Assembly (NCBI GenBank): GCA_964648215.1
Contig: CAZYMF010000114.1
Span: 1-15,200, forward strand
Source: CAZYMF01 sp964648215
GTDB taxonomy: Bacteria > Desulfobacterota > Binatia > HRBIN30 > JACQVA1
Direction: 5' to 3'
Length of the DNA: 15,200 nucleotides
Shown: positions 7,897-14,682 of the stretch, one piece after another
How positions within the stretch are numbered: position 1 is the stretch's first letter
How the letters are laid out: every line of letters starts with the position of its first letter
Notes under the pieces: generated by a model
What the model saw: the letters and a program-made list of their open reading frames with translations, nothing else
What the model was told of the DNA's origin: nothing
Database searches by the model: none
Position numbers and translations under genes: made by a program

Positions 7897-7924
7897 AACC
7901 GCCAACCCCCAACCGCAAACCCCC
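7897..7924 (+). repeat. Four tandem 7-bp units, AACC(G/C)C(C/A), telomere-like
   Basis: Four consecutive heptamers read AACCGCC, AACCCCC, AACCGCA, AACCCCC. On the minus strand the array is G-rich (GGTT separated by GGG or GCG), so it could fold with the octamers at 7830-7853: 11 bases (7845-7855 against 7893-7903) pair with a single mismatch. It ends about 20 bp before the proposed gapA -35 element. Confidence 0.7.
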
Positions 7925-7944
7925 TTCCTCTTCGCCACCCTTTC

Positions 7945-7973
7945 TTGACTGCCCCTGGGGAACGTGGTTTACG
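7945..7973 (+). promoter_or_regulatory. Predicted sigma-70-like promoter of gapA
   Basis: TTGACT at 7945-7950, a 17-nt spacer and a weak -10 TTTACG at 7968-7973. The spacer contains the small palindrome CCCCTGGGG (7952-7960). The predicted start near 7980 leaves room for the AGGAGA ribosome binding site at 7998-8003. Confidence 0.45.
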
Positions 7974-8010
7974 CGAATCCTACCCCTTTGCCCTTCCAGG
8001 AGAACTCCAA

Positions 8011-9015
<1,005 letters not shown>

Positions 9016-9025
9016 GAACGTCTTC

Positions 9026-10192
9026 ATGCGGTGCATCGACCAGATCGAGCTGGGGGGCAAGCGCACCTTCATCCGCGTCGACTTCAACGTGCCGCTCAAG
9101 GACGGCGCCGTCACCGACGCCACGCGCATCGAGGCCGCCCTGCCGACGATCCGCTACGCGCGCGAGCACGGCGCCCGCACCATTCTGGCGTCACACTTGG
9201 GCCGTCCCAAGGGCAAGCCCAATCCTTCACTGAGCCTGGCGCCGGCGGCGCACAAGCTCGGTGAGCTGTTGGGCGTGTCGGTGGCGCTGGCCGCCGACTG
9301 TGTCGGGCCGACCGTCGAGGCGCAGGTCAACGCGCTGTCGAACGGCGGTGTCCTGCTGCTGGAGAACCTCCGCTTCCACGCCGAGGAGGAGAAGAACGAG
9401 CCCGGCTTCTGCCGAGCGCTGGCGCGTCTGGCCGACGTGTACATCAATGATGCATTCGGCACGGCGCATCGCGCCCACGCCTCCACCGCGGGCATGGTCC
9501 ACCTCGTCGGCGAGCGCGGCGCGGGGTTTCTGCTGCTCAAGGAGTGCGAGTATCTGGGAAAGGTGCTCGCCAACCCCGACCGGCCGCTGGTGGCGATTCT
9601 CGGCGGTGCCAAGGTATCGGACAAGATCAAGGTGATCGCCAACCTGCTCGACAAGGTCGACGCCCTCCTGATCGGCGGCGCCATGGCCTACACGTTCCTC
9701 AGCGCCCAGGGCCAGGGCATCGGCAAGTCGCTGGTGGAGCGCGAGCAGCTCGACCTGGCACGCGAGCTGCTCGACAAGGCGAAGAGCCGCGGCGTGCCGT
9801 TCCTGCTGCCGACCGACCACGTCGTGGCCGACGAGGTCAAGGAGGGAGTGGCCGCCCAGACCGTCGAGGAGATTCCCGACGGCAAGATGGCGCTCGACAT
9901 CGGCCCGGAGACGATCAAGCGCTTTCGCGACAAGATCAGTGAGGCGGGCATGGTGTTCTGGAACGGCCCCCTTGGCGTGTTCGAGGTGCCGCCGTTCAAC
10001 GCCGGCACCCTGGCCATCGCCAACGCCCTGGCCGACGCCAAGGCCACCTCGATCATCGGCGGCGGGGACTCGGTGGCCGCGGTCATGCAGTCCGGCCGCG
10101 GCGGCGACATCAGCCACATCTCCACCGGCGGCGGCGCCTCCCTGGAGTTCCTCGAAGGCCAGACGCTCCCCGGCATAGCGGCCCTCGAATGA
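9026..10192 (+). CDS. pgk: Phosphoglycerate kinase
   Basis: Transfers phosphate from 1,3-bisphosphoglycerate to ADP in glycolysis. The 388-aa length is normal. The signature FIRVDFNVPLKDGAVTDATR lies near 15-34, substrate-binding SHLGRPKG at 56-63, LLLENLRFHAEEEKNEP in the N-terminal domain and YINDAFGTAHRAHAS in the following segment. The nucleotide-binding C-terminal domain contains AILGGAKVSDKI, FWNGPLGVFE and IGGGDSVAAV (GGGDS at 345-349). The ATG at 9026 is preceded by AGGA overlapping the gapA stop, 8 nt upstream, so the two genes are translated from one message. Confidence 0.98.
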   Translation: MRCIDQIELGGKRTFIRVDFNVPLKDGAVTDATRIEAALPTIRYAREHGARTILASHLGRPKGKPNPSLSLAPAAHKLGELLGVSVALAADCVGPTVEAQVNALSNGGVLLLENLRFHAEEEKNEPGFCRALARLADVYINDAFGTAHRAHASTAGMVHLVGERGAGFLLLKECEYLGKVLANPDRPLVAILGGAKVSDKIKVIANLLDKVDALLIGGAMAYTFLSAQGQGIGKSLVEREQLDLARELLDKAKSRGVPFLLPTDHVVADEVKEGVAAQTVEEIPDGKMALDIGPETIKRFRDKISEAGMVFWNGPLGVFEVPPFNAGTLAIANALADAKATSIIGGGDSVAAVMQSGRGGDISHISTGGGASLEFLEGQTLPGIAALE

Positions 10193-10200
10193 GTCGGCCG

Positions 10201-10240
10201 TTCAATGATCCAGTGACTCAGTGATCCGGTGATTCAATGC
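10201..10240 (+). repeat. Five tandem 8-bp units, consensus YYCARTGA, crossing the tpiA start
   Basis: Five consecutive octamers read TTCAATGA, TCCAGTGA, CTCAGTGA, TCCGGTGA, TTCAATGC. A further CAATGACT follows out of phase. The array fills the pgk-tpiA gap and its last unit contains the first candidate tpiA start codon (10237). Confidence 0.75.
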
Positions 10241-11001
10241 CAATGACTCGGTCCCGCGTCCCGCTGATGGCGGGAAATTGGAAGATGTACGGCACTCACA
10301 CCGAGGCTGTCGCTCTGGTCGCAGGCCTGAAGGCGGCGGTCGCGGGTCTGGCCGACCGCGAGGTTCTGGTGGCCCCGCCGTTCACGGCCCTGGCGCCGGT
10401 GGCCGCGGCGCTGCAGGGGAGCAAGATCCTGCTCGCCGGGCAGAACCTGCACTGGGAGGACTCCGGCGCCTTCACCGGCGAGGTGTCGGCGCCGATGCTG
10501 CGCGATGTCGGCTGCACCCACGTGATCATCGGCCATTCCGAGCGGCGCCAGCTCTTCGGGGAAACGGACGAGGCGGTGAGCAAGAAGGTCGAGGCGGCCC
10601 TCCGGCACGGTCTGACTCCGATCGTGTGCGTCGGCGAGCTGCTGGCCGAGCGCGAGGCCGGTCGGACGCTGGCGGTCATCGAGCGCCAGGTGAGCGGCGC
10701 GTTGAAGGGATTGACGCCGGATGCTATAGGCTCGCTCGTCGTTGCGTACGAGCCGGTGTGGGCGATCGGGACCGGCAAGGTGGCCACACCGGAACAAGCC
10801 CAGGAAGTGCACGCCGCCATCCGGGGAATGCTGAGCAAGATCGGGAAGGCCGCGGCGGCGGCCCGGGTGTTGTACGGGGGAAGTGTGAAGCCCGACAACG
10901 TCGACGGGTTGATGCGAAAACCGGATATCGACGGGGCTCTGGTGGGCGGCGCGAGCTTGAAAGTGGAGAGTTTCGCGCGCATTGTTCGTTTCCAGAGCTG
11001 A
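10237..11001 (+). CDS. tpiA: Triosephosphate isomerase
   Basis: Interconverts dihydroxyacetone phosphate and glyceraldehyde 3-phosphate. The 254-aa TIM barrel shows all catalytic residues: Lys16 in AGNWKMYG, His100 in VIIGHSERRQLFGE, and Glu172 in VVAYEPVWAIGTG, followed by the phosphate loop VLYGGSVKPDN and GALVGGASLKVESF. Two starts are possible, the ATG at 10237 (MPMTRSRVPL) and the ATG at 10243 (MTRSRVPL). Neither has a good Shine-Dalgarno sequence, because the region upstream is an 8-bp tandem repeat; the choice affects only two residues. It follows pgk by 44 nt in the glycolytic cluster. Confidence 0.97.
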   Translation: MPMTRSRVPLMAGNWKMYGTHTEAVALVAGLKAAVAGLADREVLVAPPFTALAPVAAALQGSKILLAGQNLHWEDSGAFTGEVSAPMLRDVGCTHVIIGHSERRQLFGETDEAVSKKVEAALRHGLTPIVCVGELLAEREAGRTLAVIERQVSGALKGLTPDAIGSLVVAYEPVWAIGTGKVATPEQAQEVHAAIRGMLSKIGKAAAAARVLYGGSVKPDNVDGLMRKPDIDGALVGGASLKVESFARIVRFQS

Positions 11002-11027
11002 TCCCGAGGGGAAGAAAAAGAAAATCG

Positions 11028-11462
11028 ATGGCCACACTGATTACCATAGTTCACATACTCACCTGCATCTTTCTGGTGGTGGTCGTGCTCTTGCAGACCG
11101 GCAAGGGCGCGGACATGGGCGCCGTCTTCGGCGGCAGCAGCGCGACGGTTTTTGGAAGCAGCGGAGCCGGAACATTCCTCGGCCGGCTGACCGCGGTGAT
11201 GGCGGCGGTCTTCATGCTGACGTCGTTGACGTTGACCTACCTGTCGTCCCACCGCGTTTCGTCGACGGTGTTCGACTCGGCGCCGTTGTCGGCGCCGGCG
11301 GCGCAGCAACCGGCGCCGGGCCAGCCGGCGCCGCCGCCGCAGGCCAAAGCCAACGAGCCGGCAGCGCAGGCAGCCCCGGCAGCTCCGGCCGAGCCCAAGG
11401 CGGCCGCGCCCGGAGCCGTCCACGAGCCGGGCGCCCCGGCACCACCCGCTCCGAGCAAGTGA
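11028..11462 (+). CDS. secG: Preprotein translocase subunit SecG with long Ala/Pro tail
   Basis: SecG is the accessory small subunit of the SecYEG channel. The 144-aa product has two transmembrane helices (about residues 3-22 and 52-72) and the conserved inter-helix segment LLQTGKGADMGAVFGGSS followed by VFGSSGAGTFLGRLTA, diagnostic of SecG. Residues from about 86 form an Ala/Pro-rich, probably disordered tail of roughly 60 residues, longer than the E. coli protein but seen in several high-GC lineages. The ATG at 11028 follows a purine-rich leader (GAGGGGAAG) after the 26-nt gap from tpiA. The gapA-pgk-tpiA-secG order is common in deltaproteobacteria and firmicutes. Confidence 0.95.
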   Translation: MATLITIVHILTCIFLVVVVLLQTGKGADMGAVFGGSSATVFGSSGAGTFLGRLTAVMAAVFMLTSLTLTYLSSHRVSSTVFDSAPLSAPAAQQPAPGQPAPPPQAKANEPAAQAAPAAPAEPKAAAPGAVHEPGAPAPPAPSK

Positions 11463-11519
11463 CGAAACCACCGGCCGAGCACGCACGGCGTACGATCGCA
11501 ACCGACCTTACATCCACAT

Positions 11520-11603
<84 letters not shown>

Positions 11604-11659
11604 CTCTTATTTCAACCGGGCCTCGGCTCCAGCAGGGATTGAACATTCGCCGAGCAGGG

Positions 11660-11989
11660 ATGGCCGATACTTGGATCACTGACCTGGCCCACTTCCTGGA
11701 CAATGGGCGGATCCATCCGAACCTTTCCGGTCCTGCCCGTAGTCTGGTCAACCATCTCGGCGCAATTGTCGCGGCGGTGACCGGTGGCGATCCGGAGGAG
11801 CCGCTCGGCGTGCCTTGTCGCCGCCGGCCGGGACGACGACCGTGTCCCGGCGAAATTGATGGCTTCATCGATCCGGAGTCGAACAAAATTCACTGGCTCT
11901 GCCCCATCTGCGGCGACAACGGTTCGATCTCGAACTGGGAGGGGATGCTCTGGGACTGCAGAGCGGCCGGGGTCGAACCGCTGCAGTGA
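11660..11989 (+). CDS. Small hypothetical protein with a four-cysteine putative zinc ribbon
   Basis: The 109-aa product cannot be assigned a function. Its N-terminal half (MADTWITDLAHFLD onward) looks helical. Four cysteines at residues 53, 62, 81 and 84 (CRRRPGRRPCPG, then WLCPICGDNGSISNWEG) could form one zinc site of CX8C...CX2C type. I recall similar short proteins with this CP.CGD.G.IS.W.G..WD ending in diverse bacteria, without known role; that recollection is unverified. The ATG at 11660 is taken because MADTWITDL matches the remembered N-terminus and a GAGCAGGG lies immediately upstream; a TTG at 11639 would add seven residues. It is the first gene after tRNA-Leu inside the repeat-bounded segment. 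Confidence 0.7.
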   Translation: MADTWITDLAHFLDNGRIHPNLSGPARSLVNHLGAIVAAVTGGDPEEPLGVPCRRRPGRRPCPGEIDGFIDPESNKIHWLCPICGDNGSISNWEGMLWDCRAAGVEPLQ

Positions 11990-12121
11990 GGCACGGATCG
12001 CCCCCTCCGCGACTTCAGCGTTCCTGCAACTCGAGCAACGTGATTCTGGTGCTCGAACGCGCGGGCTGCTCAGACCAAATCTCGCCCGTCGACTTCGAGC
12101 GACATCGCCATCCGAACCCCT

Positions 12122-12151
12122 TTGACGGCTACACACGTCCGTGTGTATGCT
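12122..12151 (+). promoter_or_regulatory. Promoter with embedded palindromic operator for the MazEF-type pair
   Basis: A sigma-70-like promoter reads TTGACG (12122-12127), an 18-nt spacer and TATGCT (12146-12151). Inside it is a perfect inverted repeat, TACACACG-TC-CGTGTGTA (12130-12147), with 8-bp arms, whose right arm touches the -10 box. A ribbon-helix-helix antitoxin would be expected to bind such a site and repress its own operon. The start codon of the antitoxin is 28 nt downstream. Confidence 0.7.
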
Positions 12152-12178
12152 GAGACCAATCGGCGAGGTACCACAACC

Positions 12179-12421
12179 ATGCAGCGACGGATCAACGTCT
12201 CGCTCTCGGAAGAGGCTCTTCGCCTCCTCGACCGTCTTGCGCCGAAGGGCGACCGCAGCCGCTTCCTTGACGAACTCGTGAAGCGCACGGCGCGCGACCG
12301 CGCTGCGTTGCGCTCCCGCCTTAAGGACGGCTACCTCAAGCGCGCGCAACGCGACCGGGAGGTTGCCGCCGAGTGGGACCCATTGGCTGACGAAGTATGG
12401 CGGCGCGACGTTCGACGGTAG
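12179..12421 (+). CDS. Ribbon-helix-helix antitoxin of a MazEF-type pair
   Basis: An 80-aa protein with an N-terminal ribbon-helix-helix fold: beta strand RRINVSLS (3-10), helix EEALRLLDRLA (11-21), turn PKGDRS and second helix RFLDELVKRTA (28-38). Such domains bind operator palindromes as dimers, and one lies just upstream. The acidic and aromatic C-terminus (REVAAEWDPLADEVW) is the kind of tail that wraps the toxin. The ATG at 12179 has GAGG about 10 nt upstream; the longer frame from the TTG at 12122 starts inside the promoter and is rejected. Its last 25 nt overlap the toxin gene, typical of type II operons in which translation is coupled. Confidence 0.85.
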   Translation: MQRRINVSLSEEALRLLDRLAPKGDRSRFLDELVKRTARDRAALRSRLKDGYLKRAQRDREVAAEWDPLADEVWRRDVRR

Positions 12422-12768
12422 TCCCCAAGCGGGGCGATGTCTTCCTCGTTCGCTTCGATCCCACGCAGGGCGCCGAGATCGCCAAGACACGCCCGGCCGT
12501 CATCATCCAGAACGATATCGGCAACCGCTTCAGCGATCTCACCATCGCCGCGCCGATTACTTCCAAGTACGATGCGGAGCTCTACCCGACCGAAGTTCTC
12601 ATCAAAGCGCCGGAAGGGGGCCTCAAGACCGACTCTGTCGCCCTGCTCAACCAGATCCGCGCAGTCGACAAGCGACGCCTGGGACGGCGTCTCGGGACGC
12701 TTCACGCGTCTACCATGCTTCTCGTCGATGAGTCCCTCGCCGTCAGCGTCGGCCTAGCCGACGTCTGA
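12397..12768 (+). CDS. MazF/PemK-family mRNA interferase toxin
   Basis: A 123-aa protein of the MazF/PemK/CcdB-like fold, whose members are mostly ribosome-independent endoribonucleases that cleave mRNA at short sequences. It contains the family pattern KRGDVFLVRFDPTQGAEIAKTRPAVIIQND (residues 11-40, broken here by family variation only), IAAPITSKY in the middle and DSVALLNQIRAVDKRRLG near residues 80-97. The ATG at 12397 overlaps the antitoxin by 25 nt in another frame. The conserved RPAVI arginine and the DxxR-like 'QIRAVDK' segment appear intact, so the toxin is probably active. Cleavage specificity cannot be inferred. Confidence 0.9.
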   Translation: MAARRSTVVPKRGDVFLVRFDPTQGAEIAKTRPAVIIQNDIGNRFSDLTIAAPITSKYDAELYPTEVLIKAPEGGLKTDSVALLNQIRAVDKRRLGRRLGTLHASTMLLVDESLAVSVGLADV

Positions 12769-13583
12769 TTGGGACCTGAGGAGGCACACATTGATCGGCG
12801 TCATTGGCTTGGTCCCCGGGCGCCCGTAGTGTCGAGGGGCTCGTCCACCCGGTCACCGTATCCTCGTCGCCGCAACCTTCTTGCGACCTCGGTTTTGGCA
12901 CCGAAAACGGCCGAATAAGAATAAGGCCGTCCTGGAGGCACTCCGCAAGCGATTCCAGAAGAAGTCCGGCTGCATGCAGAGGCCCGACCCACCTGAACAG
13001 TCGCGGGTATCCGCGTTCCTCATCGCCGTCGTGCCCCTACGTTCGAGCGGGGAAAACATGAAGGGATCGGACGGCCACGTGACGAATTACCAGCCGAACA
13101 TCCTCGGCATTTGCAGGCTTCGAAACGTCTGATACCCCTGCCACGATGGACAGTGACAGTCCGCACAACTTGGTGCCACAGCTGGTGATGACGACGGCAG
13201 TGACGAACCGACGGATCGCACCAAGCAAAACATTGCCTCATTTAACCGGGCGGCGTTGGTGCGGGGCAGCCGGCCGAATCAACCGAGATCCCAACGGACC
13301 ACGGAGCTCCTGTATGCCGTTGGGCGACCCGGTCGCCAGCTTTGAGGTGCGTGCGCCGACCAAGTCTTCGGTTCGTGAAGGACTCGGCGAAAGTCGCGCG
13401 GGGCATTTCTATCGCAGTGTCGCATCGGGAAGAGTACATCGAGTCGGATACTATCCGACGTCGCAGGGATGACGTTCTGTGAGCTGATTTTCAAATGGCC
13501 CCCGGGGTGCCAATCTGCGCCACAAGGCGCCACACGGCGTAACACTGGCTGCGAAATCCTTCAATCATTTCAAGCGACGCTTC
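12769..13583. other. 815 bp without a recognisable gene
   Basis: Short open frames exist on both strands (for example 12881-13132 plus, 13037-13228 minus), but none matches a family I recognise, has a convincing ribosome binding site, or shows coding-like composition. Base composition is less GC-rich than the housekeeping genes. The stretch ends at the second tRNA-Leu repeat and may be decayed element DNA that once held an integrase. A 17-bp palindrome lies within it (13443-13459). Confidence 0.5.
13443..13459. repeat. Perfect palindrome with 8-bp arms, GTCGGATA-C-TATCCGAC
   Basis: Perfect inverted repeat with a single central base, in otherwise geneless DNA about 125 bp before the second tRNA repeat. 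It could be a protein-binding site or a small hairpin; no T-run follows, so it is not a typical terminator. Confidence 0.6.
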
Positions 13584-13606
13584 GGGTTCAAGCCCCCCTC
13601 CTCGCA
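13584..13606 (+). repeat. Second copy of the tRNA-Leu 3' end (candidate attR)
   Basis: Twenty-two of 23 positions match 11581-11603; the difference is C for T at the tenth base. No tRNA body precedes it: the upstream sequence does not fold into D- and anticodon arms. Six thymines (13607-13612) follow, such as commonly follow a tRNA gene as a terminator. Confidence 0.8.
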
Positions 13607-13681
13607 TTTTTTCCCGAAAGCCCAACACCTTGCAGCCCCGTTCGCGCACATCACCACCGTGCGCCGACGGGACAAAGAGAT

Positions 13682-14032
13682 TTATCGTCTTCGCATTCGG
13701 ACACGTCCGGGCTGCAGGACCACGAAGCATCCCGCCAGCCCATCTCCCCGCCTGCTGACCAGTTCGAGGACGGCGGCGGCAAGGCCGGCCCGTGCCCGCG
13801 CCGGGAAACGGAGGAGCAGGATACCTTCGGTAGCCTTTGCGCTCGCGTGCACGAGCTGCCCGAAATCCTTGTCTTCGGTGATCAGGATCGTCCCTTTTCG
13901 AACCGCGAGCTTCAGCACCTCCTCGTCCTCGATTCGGGGAGCAATCTCGGCGATCGCCGTCACGTTGTGTCCGGCACCGCGCAACGCGCGGACCACGGAG
14001 AAGTCGCAGCTCTCGTCGGCCACGAAGCGCAT
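13682..14032 (-). CDS. DUF5615 PIN-like protein, putative toxin
   Basis: A 116-aa protein of the DUF5615 group, small relatives of PIN-domain ribonucleases. Family features include the N-terminal strand RFVADES (2-8) with acidic Asp6 and Glu7, SVVRALRGAGHNV (12-24), the internal EDEEVLKLAVRKGTILITED (35-54) and the acidic TEDKDFG at 52-58, followed by GILLLRFP. The clustered aspartates and glutamates are the expected metal ligands. The ATG at 14032 lies 4 nt after the stop of the DUF433 gene, indicating one transcript. DUF433-DUF5615 pairs are widely predicted as VapBC-like toxin-antitoxin systems; activity of this family is less firmly tested than classical VapC. The C-terminus ends in an Arg-rich run. 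Confidence 0.85.
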   Translation of the reverse strand: MRFVADESCDFSVVRALRGAGHNVTAIAEIAPRIEDEEVLKLAVRKGTILITEDKDFGQLVHASAKATEGILLLRFPARARAGLAAAVLELVSRRGDGLAGCFVVLQPGRVRMRRR

Positions 14033-14036
14033 GAGC

Positions 14037-14288
14037 TCAGCGGCTCGCGCGCTTGCGTGGCGGTTCGAGAAGGAGGGTTTCCTCGTGGGCGAGCGTATCG
14101 GCGGCGTAGCCCATGGCGGCTTTGATGTCGTCGCCACTGAGCCGCGGATAGGCGTCGAGCAGCTCCTTCTCCGACGCTCCCTCGCTCAGCTTGCGGAGAA
14201 TCAGCTCCACGGGAATTCGTGTCCCGCGAATCACTGGCTTCCCCATCATCACTTTCGGGTTCGTTTCGATTCTATGCGTCACGGTCAT
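14037..14288 (-). CDS. DUF433 domain protein, putative antitoxin
   Basis: An 83-aa protein consisting almost wholly of a DUF433 domain, a small helix-turn-helix-like fold. The signature NPKVMMGKPVIRGTRIPVEL (10-29) is followed by ILRKLSEGASEKELLDAYPRLSGDDIKAAMGYA, matching the family closely. In its usual setting it precedes a DUF5615 gene, as here, and is regarded as the antitoxin and probable autorepressor. The ATG at 14288 is preceded by a GGGGAA purine run about 7 nt upstream. Located outside the 2-kb repeat-bounded segment, on the strand opposite to the MazF-type pair. Confidence 0.87.
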   Translation of the reverse strand: MTVTHRIETNPKVMMGKPVIRGTRIPVELILRKLSEGASEKELLDAYPRLSGDDIKAAMGYAADTLAHEETLLLEPPRKRASR

Positions 14289-14682
14289 GGCTATTCCCCG
14301 CTCTGCCGTCTGGATGCACCATCATACCCGGGACAGCGGGCATTTTTCGAGTAAGATGGAGCTCTGCTGCAGTGATCATTGCCGGTTCCGCCATCGTGTG
14401 TCGCGGAAGGCCGCCGCCCTACAGGCACCATCCTGGCCTCGAAATCACGTCCCTAAGACGGAAATGAGACGTGCTTCTGAAGGAAAGCCCCGTCATCTTG
14501 GGCGCTTACACAGGTCCGACCCCCGGGGGGCCGCGGGTCTGTAATTCCTGTCGAGTAAGAAATCATAGCAAGAGCCGCCCGCCGGAAAATTCTGGACCTT
14601 CGCCGTTCTGGTGCGTGCGCTCCCCGCGAGACCGCAGCCGTGCCATAACGGCGGGGAAGGCCCATAAGGGCATACCCCATCG
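14289..14682. other. Divergent intergenic region between DUF433 gene and AEP gene
   Basis: About 394 bp with no supported gene. It should hold the promoters of both neighbours. A TATGAT-like -10 for the leftward pair is noted separately. A GC-rich imperfect hairpin lies at 14518-14539 without a T-run. Close to the right end, GGGG (14653-14656) and GCCC (14660-14663) can pair with GGGC (14668-14671) and CCCC (14675-14678), forming a hairpin that covers the region where the AEP gene's ribosome binding site should be. Confidence 0.5.
14321..14326 (-). promoter_or_regulatory. Possible -10 element for the DUF433/DUF5615 pair
   Basis: TATGAT on the minus strand, 32 nt upstream of the DUF433 start codon. 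No good -35 hexamer is found at 16-18 nt, so this is tentative. Confidence 0.3.

Noticed and set aside
10296..11501. A long minus-strand open frame antisense to tpiA and secG
   Set aside because: It crosses two firmly identified genes and has no recognisable domain.
11612..12490. A 292-codon minus-strand open frame across the island genes
   Set aside because: It overlaps the cysteine-rich gene, the promoter/operator and the antitoxin, which have independent support; no family resemblance is seen.
13540..13606. A second tRNA gene ending at the 13606 repeat
   Set aside because: Only the T-arm half and 3' acceptor strand are present; no D-arm, anticodon stem or matching 5' acceptor strand could be drawn.
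14518..14539. A GC-rich hairpin as a rho-independent terminator
   Set aside because: The stem is imperfect and no T-run follows on either strand.
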